Assembly: GCA_002327965.1 (NCBI GenBank)
Contig: DCVB01000093.1
Coordinates: 16,447 to 33,681 of the forward strand
Direction: 5' to 3'
Origin: Candidatus Aminicenantes bacterium UBA2199
GTDB taxonomy: Bacteria; Acidobacteriota; Aminicenantia; UBA2199
DNA length: 17,235 bases
Shown here: one piece after another, positions 7,191 through 14,627 of the stretch
How positions within the stretch are numbered: the first letter of the stretch is position 1
How the letters are laid out: each line of letters opens with the position of its first letter
The notes under the pieces: model-generated
The model's database searches: none
Told to the model about the DNA's origin: nothing
What the model saw: only the letters and a program-made list of their open reading frames with translations
Program-made: the position numbers and the translations under genes

Positions 7191-8581
7191 GATTTTACAA
7201 TACCCTGACCCGCCGGCTGGAGGAATTCCGCGAGATCGAGAAAGGCAAAGTCGGCCTCTACACCTGCGGCCCGACCGTCTACGATTACCCGCATATCGGC
7301 AACTTCCGCTCCTACCTGTTCGAGGACCTGGTCAAGCGCTTCCTGCTCTTCCTCGGTTACCGCGTCACCCACGTGATGAACATCACCGACATCGACGACA
7401 AGACCATTCGCAAGGCGAACGAGCTGCAGGTGCCGCTGGCCGAGGTGACGCAGAAATACATCGACGCCTTCCACGCCGACCTGCGCGCGCTGAACATCCT
7501 GCCCGCCGACGTCTATCCGCGGGCCACCGGGCATATCCCCGAGATGCAGGCATTGGTCGCGATCCTGCTGGAAAAAGGGTTCGCCTACGAAAAGGACGGA
7601 TCGGTCTACTTTCGCATCGAGCGTTTTAGGGATTACGGCCGCCTGGCCAACCTCGACCGCGCCAGCCTCAAGACCGGCGCGGCCGCGGCCAAGGCCGCCG
7701 ATGCCGATGAATACGAAAAGGAGGCCGTCCAGGATTTCGTCCTCTGGAAGGGCAAGAAGCCGGGAGAGCCCTCCTGGCCGGCCCCCTTCGGCGAGGGTCG
7801 CCCGGGCTGGCATATCGAGTGCTCGGCCATGAGCATGAAGTACCTGGGGCCGCACTTCGACATCCACATGGGCGGGGTGGACAACATCTTCCCGCACCAC
7901 GAGAACGAGATCGCCCAGTCGGAATGCGCCAACGGCGTGACCTTCGTCAACTACTGGCTGCACTGCCAGCACCTGATCGTTGACGGCATGAAGATGTCCA
8001 AATCGCTGGGCAACTTCTTCACCCTGCCCGACCTGCTGAAGCGCGGCGCCGATCCCATGGCCGTGCGCTACCTGCTCATCTCCAGCCATTACCGCAAGCT
8101 GCTCAACTTCACCTTCGAGGGCCTGGAGATGGCCGGCCAGGCGCTGCAGCGCGTCAAGAACTTCGTTTTCTCCCTGAAGAACGTGGAGACCGAGGGCGAG
8201 GCCGACCCGGAGCTGGCCGCCGTTGTCACGGCCAGCCTGGACGCGTTCAGCGCGAGCATGGCCGACGATTTCAACGTCTCCGGCGCCCTGGGGGTGATGT
8301 TCAACCTGATCGGCGACATCAACCCCAGGATGAACGCCCTGACCCGCGCCGACGCCGCGGGCGTCCTGGCTTACATGGAGCGCGTGAACGCCGTGCTCGG
8401 CGTCCTGGAGCCGGTCGACGACGGCCCGCTCGACGCCGAGATCGAGGCGCGCATCGCCCTGCGCGAGAAGGCCCGCAGGGAAAAGGACTTTGCCCGCGCC
8501 GACGAGATCCGCGCCGAGCTTAAAAAACAGGGGATCGTCCTGCTGGATACCCCCGCCGGCGTGAAGTGGAAAAGGGGATAG
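7187..8581 (+). CDS. cysS: Cysteinyl-tRNA synthetase
   Basis: Class I aminoacyl-tRNA synthetase that charges tRNA-Cys using ATP. The HIGH-class signature is PHIGN at 35-39 in TCGPTVYDYPHIGNF, and the KMSKS loop is intact at 269-273. The zinc ligands that select cysteine are present: Cys27, Cys212 (HIECSAMS), His237 and Glu241 (HHENE). Length is 464 residues against 461 in E. coli. The start overlaps the trmJ stop by four bases, with a GGGGA SD inside trmJ, so translation is probably coupled and both genes serve tRNA function. The C-terminal DALR-type region ends in a normal lysine-rich tail. No irregularities. Confidence 0.98.
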   Translation: MRFYNTLTRRLEEFREIEKGKVGLYTCGPTVYDYPHIGNFRSYLFEDLVKRFLLFLGYRVTHVMNITDIDDKTIRKANELQVPLAEVTQKYIDAFHADLRALNILPADVYPRATGHIPEMQALVAILLEKGFAYEKDGSVYFRIERFRDYGRLANLDRASLKTGAAAAKAADADEYEKEAVQDFVLWKGKKPGEPSWPAPFGEGRPGWHIECSAMSMKYLGPHFDIHMGGVDNIFPHHENEIAQSECANGVTFVNYWLHCQHLIVDGMKMSKSLGNFFTLPDLLKRGADPMAVRYLLISSHYRKLLNFTFEGLEMAGQALQRVKNFVFSLKNVETEGEADPELAAVVTASLDAFSASMADDFNVSGALGVMFNLIGDINPRMNALTRADAAGVLAYMERVNAVLGVLEPVDDGPLDAEIEARIALREKARREKDFARADEIRAELKKQGIVLLDTPAGVKWKRG

Positions 8582-8609
8582 ATCCTTTTCCGGCTGGGAA
8601 GGGCTTGCT

Positions 8610-10631
8610 TCAATCTAGGTTGTAAATTTCCAGTTTCTTGGGGTGGGTGACTGCATATTTGAAGACGATCGATTTCTTTTCGAGAGGCTTCAGTCTCAGC
8701 AACCACTTCAGGGTCCCTTCTTTCTTTTCTCTTTCCGCCTCCTCTTCAGCCGGTTTCAATGGGGCAGGGGAGATGTTGAGAAGTTCCACTGTGATATCCT
8801 TGTTCTCTGAAACAGGGATTTGATCGATCACAGTGATGCTTTCCTCGCTCTTGTGGAAATTCTCCACCGTGATCCGGTATTCGAAAACGGTTTGGAGCTT
8901 CTTGCTGAGGAAACCCGAGCTGTCGGACTTTTTCTCGATCCGCTCCTGCTTCACTTTAATGCCGCTCATCTCGCCGATAGAGAGGGCGAATTTTTCGTTG
9001 GCGCTCACCTGGGGAATGGCGGCGCTGGCGACGAAGCTCTCGTCGTAGAATATGCTGACCTTCCCGGGCAGAAGCGGGAACTGGGCTGCATTGGTGAGCG
9101 TGGCCTTCATGAAGCTCAGCTCCACGATCTTTGGAATGGCCAGGTATTCCCGCTGAAAGGGAATGGTCTCGATGGCCATGGTCACCTTCTGCGGCGTGTT
9201 GTTGCTCAGGATGGTCTCCTTCTGCTTCAGAGCAAAGGTGGCAGCCACCGTATGCGCTGAGATGCCCGCGGTTGGGACCTCCATTTTCTGGATGAGCGGC
9301 TTTTCAATCACATCGGCGCCCGATCGCCCTTTCCCACTGCTTCCTGCACTTGAGGCCGCAATCCGGTTGCGTTTGAAGGAGAAAGACCTGTCGGAGCTCT
9401 TGGTGTCGATCAGCGGCGCCTGCCCAGCGACAACGATTTCCTCCTGAAGCGTCGACATTAGCATGGGTAGCGTGATGCTGAGATTCTGCCCGGGGGCCAG
9501 CTGGATGTTCTGGTGGATGCTGGTCCTGAAACCCTCCAGCTGGCAGCGCAGCTGGTAGGTGCCGGGAAGCAGATCGCTGAAGCGGAAGCTGCCGTCTTCC
9601 TGGCTGACCGTGGTTTTGCTGCCCATCGGTTCGCCGCCCGCTAGTGTCAAAGTGGCACCGGGGATTTCGCTGCCATCTTCCAAAATGACTTTGCCGAAAA
9701 TGATGTTGGATCCCGCCATGGCAAGGGAGTGCGGGCGGTCCAGCGTCTGCGGGCTCAGCTCGGGAAGCGAATTCTCCATCAGCGGCCGGGCAGTCGAAAG
9801 GGTGAGTGCGGTTCCCTCCCAATCCTCACCCGTCTCCTGCCGGACCAGTGCCTGGCAGGTCAGCGCGGCTTCTCTCTTATCAGGGCTGAAACGTAAATCA
9901 TATATGGGTGTCCAGGAGACCTGCGGGACGATGTAGGACGCCTCCAGCTTCAGGCCGCCGCCGCGGCTGACCTCGATCTCAAGCGCGATGCTTTTTCTCT
10001 CCTTCGTGCGCATCTCGATCTGCTGTCCCAGTTCATGGTCGATCACGCCCTTCTTGTCCAGAAGCTTTGCTTTTTCCGCCTCGAGGCCCCTTTTTTCGCC
10101 GAGAAGCCTATCCAGATTAACCTCCAGGAAATCGATCATTCTGGACCATTCGCCGATTCCCTTTTTTTGCAATTCCTGTTCCTGGCTCCCCGAACCGCTT
10201 TTAAGCAAGGAACGGAGAAATTCGTCCTTGCGGCTCAACAGCTCCATGCGGTCGTTCAGGATCTGAATCTGATCCTTGAGCTCCCGCTGGCTCTTTTCCA
10301 ACTCACTGATGCGGCCGCTGGCGCTTTCCTCCAATCGCTCACTCTTGATCTTGATGTCGAGGATCTTGGCCGCGGCGCTGCCGCTCCCAGATACGCGGAC
10401 CGACTCGTCCGACAGTAAGATGGGCAGGTTGGCAATCTTGAGAGCATGGATGCCCGGCTGGAAATCGAGGCGGCAGACCCGCGTAACCAGGGCTCGGTCG
10501 CGGTAGACCGTGACTGCCTCGACGACCGAGGACAGAGAAATTTCCTTGTTTTTTTCACCGCGAATGGGCAGGGGAGCGAACAGAGATAGAACCAGCGCGG
10601 AAAGGATCAGGATGTGGCGAAGCGTTTTCAT
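8610..10631 (-). CDS. MuiA-family protein (DUF4140/DUF4139) with carboxypeptidase-regulatory and TonB-plug-like insert
   Basis: Secreted or periplasmic protein of 673 residues; function not established for the family ('mucoidy inhibitor' in name). The ATG at 10631 follows GAGGAGG and starts a signal peptide (about 1-24). About 35-95 matches the DUF4140 N-terminal domain (VTVYRDRALVTR), 95-215 is a coiled coil, and 225-665 is the DUF4139 beta-rich domain (YIVPQVSWTPIYDLRF, VRQETGEDW, the late FEYRITVEN). An insert at about 308-450 interrupts it. The insert begins IFGKVILEDGSEIPGATLTL, a carboxypeptidase-regulatory-like fold (to about 392), then EEIVVAGQAPLIDTKSS, which looks like the start of an Oar-type TonB-receptor plug. 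It faces cysS tail to tail across 28 bp. It looks richer in A/T than its neighbours. Confidence 0.85.
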   Translation of the reverse strand: MKTLRHILILSALVLSLFAPLPIRGEKNKEISLSSVVEAVTVYRDRALVTRVCRLDFQPGIHALKIANLPILLSDESVRVSGSGSAAAKILDIKIKSERLEESASGRISELEKSQRELKDQIQILNDRMELLSRKDEFLRSLLKSGSGSQEQELQKKGIGEWSRMIDFLEVNLDRLLGEKRGLEAEKAKLLDKKGVIDHELGQQIEMRTKERKSIALEIEVSRGGGLKLEASYIVPQVSWTPIYDLRFSPDKREAALTCQALVRQETGEDWEGTALTLSTARPLMENSLPELSPQTLDRPHSLAMAGSNIIFGKVILEDGSEIPGATLTLAGGEPMGSKTTVSQEDGSFRFSDLLPGTYQLRCQLEGFRTSIHQNIQLAPGQNLSITLPMLMSTLQEEIVVAGQAPLIDTKSSDRSFSFKRNRIAASSAGSSGKGRSGADVIEKPLIQKMEVPTAGISAHTVAATFALKQKETILSNNTPQKVTMAIETIPFQREYLAIPKIVELSFMKATLTNAAQFPLLPGKVSIFYDESFVASAAIPQVSANEKFALSIGEMSGIKVKQERIEKKSDSSGFLSKKLQTVFEYRITVENFHKSEESITVIDQIPVSENKDITVELLNISPAPLKPAEEEAEREKKEGTLKWLLRLKPLEKKSIVFKYAVTHPKKLEIYNLD

Positions 10632-10666
10632 TCTTTCCTCCTCGTGAGAACCGATGATGCAAATGA

Positions 10667-10694
10667 ATGATATCTGCAGCAGGGCAAATGTCAA
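10667..10694 (-). promoter_or_regulatory. Promoter of the MuiA-family gene
   Basis: A perfect TTGACA (10689-10694), a 16-nt spacer and TATCAT (10667-10672) on the minus strand. The predicted start near 10660 gives a leader of about 29 nt with GAGGAGG before the ATG at 10631. It lies directly after the stop of the TPR gene, so the MuiA-family gene is probably transcribed separately from that operon. Confidence 0.6.
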
Positions 10695-10701
10695 TGCCGC
10701 G

Positions 10702-11379
10702 CTATCTCTCGAAAGCCTCGCGCACGTACTTGACCAGGCGGCGCAGCAGGGAATCCTTCTTGCCGCCGCGGCGCTTGCGGATGATGGCCTCCTTGGTCTC
10801 CTTGATGCGCAGGTTGATGCCGTCATAAGCGGGGTTGAGCTGGCGGGTCTTTTCGTAGCACTCGTAGGCGGCGTTGAAGTTGCCGGCCTTGAAAAAGTTC
10901 TCGGCGGAGTAGAACCAGCCGTCGTCGTAGTTCGGGTCGCGCTGGGTGGCCTCGGAGAAGTATTTTTCGGCCGCGTAGTAGTTCCTGCGCACGGTCAGGA
11001 TGATGCCCATGTAAATGAGCAGGAAGACGTTGCGCTTGTTGATGCGGTAGGCCTCCTGGAATTTCTCGCTGGCCTGCAGGTAGTTGTCCTTGCAGATGGC
11101 GAAGACACCCTGGTTGAAGAAGAACTTTCCCAGCTGGTCCTGGGAAAACATGCTCATCTCCACTTTCCTGTCGGCGGCCTGGTAGATCTTCAGGATCTTC
11201 AGGAAGGCCTCGTGCAGGCGGATGAACTCCTCCTTCAGGATATCCTGGGAAATGAGGACGCGCTGGAACTTGATCTGCAGGGTCTTTTCCAGGTACTTCT
11301 CGACGATCTCCTGGATGGCCGCCCCCCGGCCCAGGTTGAACAGCCGCAGCAGTTCTTCCAAATATTCCGTGTTTTCCAT
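10702..11379 (-). CDS. Tetratricopeptide repeat protein
   Basis: Cytoplasmic protein of 225 residues without signal peptide. The ATG at 11379 follows AAGGAGA with good spacing; a GTG 30 bases upstream has no SD. At least three TPR units lie in the middle and C-terminal half: FFNQGVFAICKDNYLQASEK, then LLIYMGIILTVRRNYYAAEK, then WFYSAENFFKAGNFNAAYEC, each followed by the usual helix B ending in NP or DP. The tail is very basic (IIRKRRGGKKDSLLRRL), which could bind nucleic acid or acidic membranes. TPRs mediate protein contacts, and no partner is evident. Third gene of the SPFH-coaE-TPR operon, 33 bp after coaE. Confidence 0.8.
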   Translation of the reverse strand: MENTEYLEELLRLFNLGRGAAIQEIVEKYLEKTLQIKFQRVLISQDILKEEFIRLHEAFLKILKIYQAADRKVEMSMFSQDQLGKFFFNQGVFAICKDNYLQASEKFQEAYRINKRNVFLLIYMGIILTVRRNYYAAEKYFSEATQRDPNYDDGWFYSAENFFKAGNFNAAYECYEKTRQLNPAYDGINLRIKETKEAIIRKRRGGKKDSLLRRLVKYVREAFER

Positions 11380-11412
11380 CCCGTCTCTCCTTGGCGGGAA
11401 TTGTATCACAAC

Positions 11413-12027
11413 CTAGGTCAATTGAAAATCTTTTTTCAAGAGGTGGAAGACCTCCAGGGTGTTGGCCCGGGTGCTGGCGAAGTCGCCGCTGCTGTCGATG
11501 GCGTAGTGGGCCGCCTTCAGCTTCTCGCGCAGGGGAAACTGCGAGCGGATGCGCTTCTGCGCCTCGGCCCGCGTCAGCCGGTCGCGTTCCATGGCGCGGC
11601 GCAGCTGCACGGCCGCCGCGGAATAGACCACGATGATCTTTTCGAAGCTCTTGTGGATGCCCGACTCGAGGAGCAGCGCCGACTCGTAGATCAGGAAGTC
11701 GTAGATGCCCGTCTCCTCGGCGGCGCGGATCTTTTTCCGGCGCTCCTCTCCGACCAGGGGATGGACGATGGCGTTCATCGCCTGGCGCTTCTCGTAATCC
11801 TCGAACAAGGCCTGGCTGAACCTCTCCTTGTCCAGCCCTCCCTGGGCGTCGAGCATGCCGGGTCCGAAAAGGGCGATGATCTCCTCCAGCACCGGGGAGC
11901 CCGGGCTGAAAATGATGTTTTTGGCCAGGTCGTCGGCGCGGATGGTGAAGCAGCCCTGTTCCTGCAGCACCTTCAGGACGAAGGTTTTTCCCGTGCAGAA
12001 GCCGCCGGTGAGACCGATCGCGTGCAT
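11413..12027 (-). CDS. coaE: Dephospho-CoA kinase
   Basis: Catalyses the last step of coenzyme A synthesis, ATP-dependent phosphorylation of dephospho-CoA at the 3'-hydroxyl. IGLTGGFCTGKT at residues 4-15 is the Walker A loop; the family usually has GGIGSGKS, so FCT is a mild variant with a cysteine. DDLAK at 32-36, AIVHPLV near residue 90, ESALLLE near 115 (family usually VPLLFE) and QLRRAMERDRLTRAEAQKRI (lid) all fit. The C-terminal HYAIDSSGDF matches the family's ADYVIDNSG. Length is 204 residues against 206 in E. coli. Second gene of a minus-strand operon, 9 bp after the SPFH gene, with an AGGCGG SD. Confidence 0.95.
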   Translation of the reverse strand: MHAIGLTGGFCTGKTFVLKVLQEQGCFTIRADDLAKNIIFSPGSPVLEEIIALFGPGMLDAQGGLDKERFSQALFEDYEKRQAMNAIVHPLVGEERRKKIRAAEETGIYDFLIYESALLLESGIHKSFEKIIVVYSAAAVQLRRAMERDRLTRAEAQKRIRSQFPLREKLKAAHYAIDSSGDFASTRANTLEVFHLLKKDFQLT

Positions 12028-12036
12028 GGGCGCCGC

Positions 12037-12924
12037 CTATTTCTTCTGGTTCTTGAGGAAGTCGGAGAAGTTGAAGATGGCTTTCTGGTCAGCGACGATG
12101 GCCTGGATGTTGGGCGCCAGCAGCTTGACGTATTCGTACTGGACCAGCGCCGGGTTCTCGGCCAGGGCGCGCCCCTTCAGGCGCAGCGACTCGGCCTCGC
12201 CCTCGGCCTCGATGATCTTGCGCTTCTTCTCCTGCTCCTGGCGTTCCAGCACGTACTTCATGCGTTGCGCCTCCTGCTGGGCGATCTGCTTGTTCTCGAT
12301 GGCCTGCTGGAATTCCTTGGAGAACTGGACGTTGCGCAGGAGCACTTCCTCGAGGGTGATGTGGTTCTTCTTGAACGACGCCCGCAGGTTCTTGTCGATC
12401 TCGGCCTGGATCTTCAGGCGCTGGCCCGAATAGACGTCGAGCACCGCGTACTCGGAGACGATCATGCGCACGGTCGAGCGCACCTGGGGGCGGACGACCT
12501 TGTTGACGAAGTCGACGCCCAGGGTGCGGTGCAGCTTGTCGAGGTGGGCGCCGTCGGGATGGAAGCGCACCGAAATGTCGAGCAGCACCGTCTGACCATC
12601 GGCGGTCAGCGCCTGCAGCGAGTCGTCGCCCCGCATCTCCCCTTCCAGCTGGGCGATGCTCATGGTGTAGGTGCGGGTCTTCATGTCGTACACCGTGGGC
12701 TGCTCGATCAGGGGCACCAGGAAGTAGAAGCCCTCGTTGGGCGTGACGCGCAGGTGGCCGGTGGCCTTGTTGAAGATCACGGCCTTCTCGCCGGGATCGA
12801 CGACGATGTAGATGCGGAACAGGAAAATCAGCACGAGAACGACGATGAGCGCCGCCAGGATGGTTTTGCCGATCTTCTGGGTCATATGGCCTCCGTCCTT
12901 GAACGCCTGTTTGATGTTTTCCAT
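12037..12924 (-). CDS. Prohibitin/SPFH-domain membrane protein
   Basis: Membrane-anchored SPFH (stomatin/prohibitin/flotillin/HflK) protein of 295 residues. Bacterial relatives form large rings that organise membrane microdomains or regulate proteases such as FtsH; the partner here is unknown. A transmembrane helix lies at about 20-40 (ILAALIVVLVLIFLF). The SPFH domain follows (VVDPGEKAVIFNKATG, then VPLIEQPTVYDMKTRTYTMS), and a coiled coil from about 200 to 260 ends in the typical IIEAEGEAESLRLKGRALAENPALVQYEY. The ATG at 12924 is chosen because a promoter ends 6 nt before it. The ATG at 12885, 13 codons in, has a GGAGG four bases upstream and is an alternative. First gene of the operon with coaE and the TPR gene. 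Confidence 0.88.
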   Translation of the reverse strand: MENIKQAFKDGGHMTQKIGKTILAALIVVLVLIFLFRIYIVVDPGEKAVIFNKATGHLRVTPNEGFYFLVPLIEQPTVYDMKTRTYTMSIAQLEGEMRGDDSLQALTADGQTVLLDISVRFHPDGAHLDKLHRTLGVDFVNKVVRPQVRSTVRMIVSEYAVLDVYSGQRLKIQAEIDKNLRASFKKNHITLEEVLLRNVQFSKEFQQAIENKQIAQQEAQRMKYVLERQEQEKKRKIIEAEGEAESLRLKGRALAENPALVQYEYVKLLAPNIQAIVADQKAIFNFSDFLKNQKK

Positions 12925-12930
12925 GGGAAA

Positions 12931-12959
12931 AGTCTAGCCGAGGGGCTGGAGGAAGTCAA
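12931..12959 (-). promoter_or_regulatory. SPFH-coaE-TPR operon promoter, predicted leaderless
   Basis: On the minus strand TTGACT (12954-12959), 17 nt, and TAGACT (12931-12936), with six bases (TTTCCC) before the ATG at 12922-12924. This is the same geometry as at prfB and places the transcription start on the start codon. Confidence 0.5.
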
Positions 12960-13060
12960 GAAACGCCCCGGCCCCACTGCACGTCTCGGCCGGATCGGAC
13001 GCATTATCGATTTTCTCCAACGAAGACGGGCAGACACGGACGCCGGCCTCGTTCCCTGTC

Positions 13061-13084
13061 AACCTTTTCCGTCTTTCCTGCGTT
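13061..13084 (+). promoter_or_regulatory. Candidate ECF-type promoter of the sigma/anti-sigma operon
   Basis: AACC (13061-13064), a 16-nt spacer and CGTT (13081-13084) resemble the AAC / CGT pattern of many ECF sigma promoters, which are often autoregulated. No sigma70 promoter is evident here. The motif is short, so chance occurrence is possible. Confidence 0.35.
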
Positions 13085-13118
13085 AATAATGCATATGGAT
13101 CGGTTGCGGAGGACGATC

Positions 13119-13199
13119 ATGGCCAGTCGCATTTTTTGGAAGCGAACACCCGGGCGCCGCCGGGGCGGAAGCCCGGCAGGCGCCATCCGCTTTTGGTAG
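13119..13199 (+). CDS. Possible 26-residue leader ORF before the ECF sigma gene
   Basis: An ATG at 13119 has a textbook SD (GGAGG at 13108-13112, 6-nt spacing) and opens a short basic peptide, MASRIFWKRTPGRRRGG..., that stops at TAG 13197-13199. It is not in the sigma frame. One extra T in the T6 run at 13132-13137 would join it to the sigma frame. It may be a leader peptide or an indel-split N-terminus; no known family. Confidence 0.2.
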   Translation: MASRIFWKRTPGRRRGGSPAGAIRFW

Positions 13200-13240
13200 C
13201 CGCCCGTATCGGGGCGGACGCGGACGGGCGGACGCGGATC

Positions 13241-13263
13241 CCCGGCGCCGGAGAGGCGCCGGG
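13241..13263 (+). promoter_or_regulatory. Strong hairpin just upstream of an SD in the sigma leader
   Basis: CCCGGCGCC (13241-13249) pairs perfectly with GGCGCCGGG (13255-13263) around a 5-nt loop GGAGA. Two bases later comes GGGAGG (13266-13271) and then an ATG at 13281. A 9-bp all-GC stem so close to the SD is likely to affect translation initiation. There is no T run, so it is not a normal terminator. Confidence 0.45.
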
Positions 13264-13291
13264 CCGGGAGGAACGCCTACATGACAAGGAA

Positions 13292-13849
13292 TTGGACCGC
13301 GCTTTGCTGGAACGGATCGCCGCTGGCGACAGCGAGGCCTTCGCCGAGCTGGTGCGACGTTACCAGAAGAAAGTGTTCGCCGTGGGCTACGGCTTCTTCC
13401 GCGACCGCGACGAGGCCCTCGACATCGTGCAGGAGACATTCATGAAGATCCACGACAAGATCGGCTCCTTCCGGCCCCTGGGTTCCCTGCAGGCCTGGAT
13501 CTTCCGCCTGGCCCACAACCTCTGCATCGACCGCTACCGCCGGCGCGGCTGCCGTGGCCAGCGCGAATGCGGGCTGGAAGAGGCGCCGGAGCGGGAATTG
13601 GCCGTTCATTCCGGCCCCCAGGAAGCCTGGCGGCAGCAGCGGAGGCAGCAGGCGATCGAGGCGGCGCTGGAGAAGCTTTCACCGCGGCAGCGTTCGCTGT
13701 TCGTGCTGAAGTACCGCCAGGGACTGACGCTGCAGCAGGCCGCCGGGGTCATGGCCGTCACGCTCGGCACCGCCAAGGCGCTGCACCATCGGGCCCTGGG
13801 GCGCCTGCGCCGGGAAATGGCGCCTTGGATCGGAGGAGAACATGAGTAA
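13292..13849 (+). CDS. ECF-subfamily RNA polymerase sigma factor
   Basis: Directs RNA polymerase to a stress regulon and is probably held inactive by the anti-sigma factor encoded next. From the TTG at 13292 it has 185 residues, the usual ECF length. Region 2 is FAELVRRYQKKVFAVGYGFF, DEALDIVQETFMKIHDKI and WIFRLAHNLCIDRYRRR (the -10 recognition helix). Region 4 is ALEKLSPRQRSLFVLKYRQG followed by the helix-turn-helix LTLQQAAGVMAVTLGTAKALHHRAL. The start is unresolved. There is no in-frame ATG or GTG; TTG codons at 13136, 13193 and 13292 are the options, while the two ATGs with good SDs (13119, 13281) are in another frame. Sequence upstream of 13292 does not look coding in this frame. It overlaps the anti-sigma gene by 8 bases. 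Confidence 0.9.
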   Translation: MDRALLERIAAGDSEAFAELVRRYQKKVFAVGYGFFRDRDEALDIVQETFMKIHDKIGSFRPLGSLQAWIFRLAHNLCIDRYRRRGCRGQRECGLEEAPERELAVHSGPQEAWRQQRRQQAIEAALEKLSPRQRSLFVLKYRQGLTLQQAAGVMAVTLGTAKALHHRALGRLRREMAPWIGGEHE

Positions 13850-14627
13850 TTGCACCCGGATCGTGGCCGACCTGGAGCTGCTGGCCGCCGGCGAGCTCGA
13901 GGGGAGGCGGCGACGCCGCGTCGAGCGCCACCTGGGCGCCTGTCCGGCCTGCCGCCGAGAGCTGGTTGCCTGGCATTCCCTGCTGACGGAGGCCGCCTTC
14001 CCGGCGGCCGAGATGGACGCGGCCATGGAAACAGTCGACTGGCCGGCGGTCGCCGACCGCATCGTCGCCGGTGCCAAAAGGCGGCACTTCACGGTCCGGC
14101 GGCCCAGACCGGTCCTGTCTTGGCCCCGGCTGGCGGCGGCCGCGGCGCTGGCAACGGTCGTGGGCCTGGGCCTTTTCTTCCTGGGCCGGGCCACGGCGCC
14201 GAGGAACGGCGACCATGGCGGGAACGGCGCGGCGGCCGCCGTGCTGGCGCGCCTGCACGGCGAACTGGCCCGCGAGGAGGCCGGCGCCTACTTGCGCCAG
14301 AGCCAGCTGCTGCTGACCGGAGTTCTCAGGAGCTGCGACGGCGGCGACGTCGCCCCGTGGGAGATGCGCCAGGCGACGGGACAGGCCAGGGAACTGCTGA
14401 TGAAGAAAAGATATCTCCGCCAGGGCCTTTCCGCCCTGGAATGGGAGAACGTCCAGCCCGTCAGCGAGCGCATCGACTGGCTGAGCTACGAGCTCCTGCG
14501 CCTGGGCGAGGAAGGATCGTGCGCCGACATCGCCCGCCTGCAGCGTGAGCTCGGGAACGAGAAGCTGCTGCTCAAGATCCGGCTGCTGCGCGACGAGTTT
14601 GCCGCCCGGCCCCGCCTGGAGGTCTGA
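13842..14627 (+). CDS. Membrane-anchored zinc-finger anti-sigma factor
   Basis: Predicted single-pass inner-membrane protein of 261 residues that binds the ECF sigma factor in the cytoplasm. The N-terminal anti-sigma zinc domain shows His30, Cys34 and Cys37 in VERHLGACPACRRE, the HxxxCxxC signature of ZAS proteins. A transmembrane helix lies at about 96-118 (WPRLAAAAALATVVGLGLFF). The periplasmic part (about 120-261) is helical with many Leu, Glu and Arg and no known sensor domain; it resembles a coiled coil. The ATG has GGAGGAG upstream and overlaps the sigma stop (ATGAGTAA), so the two are translationally coupled. What triggers release is unknown; regulated proteolysis or zinc redox are family possibilities. 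Confidence 0.88.
   Translation: MSNCTRIVADLELLAAGELEGRRRRRVERHLGACPACRRELVAWHSLLTEAAFPAAEMDAAMETVDWPAVADRIVAGAKRRHFTVRRPRPVLSWPRLAAAAALATVVGLGLFFLGRATAPRNGDHGGNGAAAAVLARLHGELAREEAGAYLRQSQLLLTGVLRSCDGGDVAPWEMRQATGQARELLMKKRYLRQGLSALEWENVQPVSERIDWLSYELLRLGEEGSCADIARLQRELGNEKLLLKIRLLRDEFAARPRLEV

Noticed and set aside
8582..8609. Bidirectional terminator between cysS and the MuiA-family gene
   Set aside because: Only an imperfect pairing (CCTTTTCC with GGGAAGG) is visible with no T run on either side.
10654..13086. 810-codon open frame on the plus strand
   Set aside because: It runs antisense across the MuiA start, TPR, coaE and SPFH genes, all of which have clear families. Its product is a low-complexity mix of L, V, D, Q and H typical of the opposite strand of GC-rich genes, with no domain.
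13136..13291. Long N-terminal extension of the sigma factor from TTG 13136
   Set aside because: The extension is Arg/Pro/Gly/Ala-rich, contains the strong hairpin and precedes any conserved sigma region; ECF factors normally start 8-15 residues before the AGD motif.
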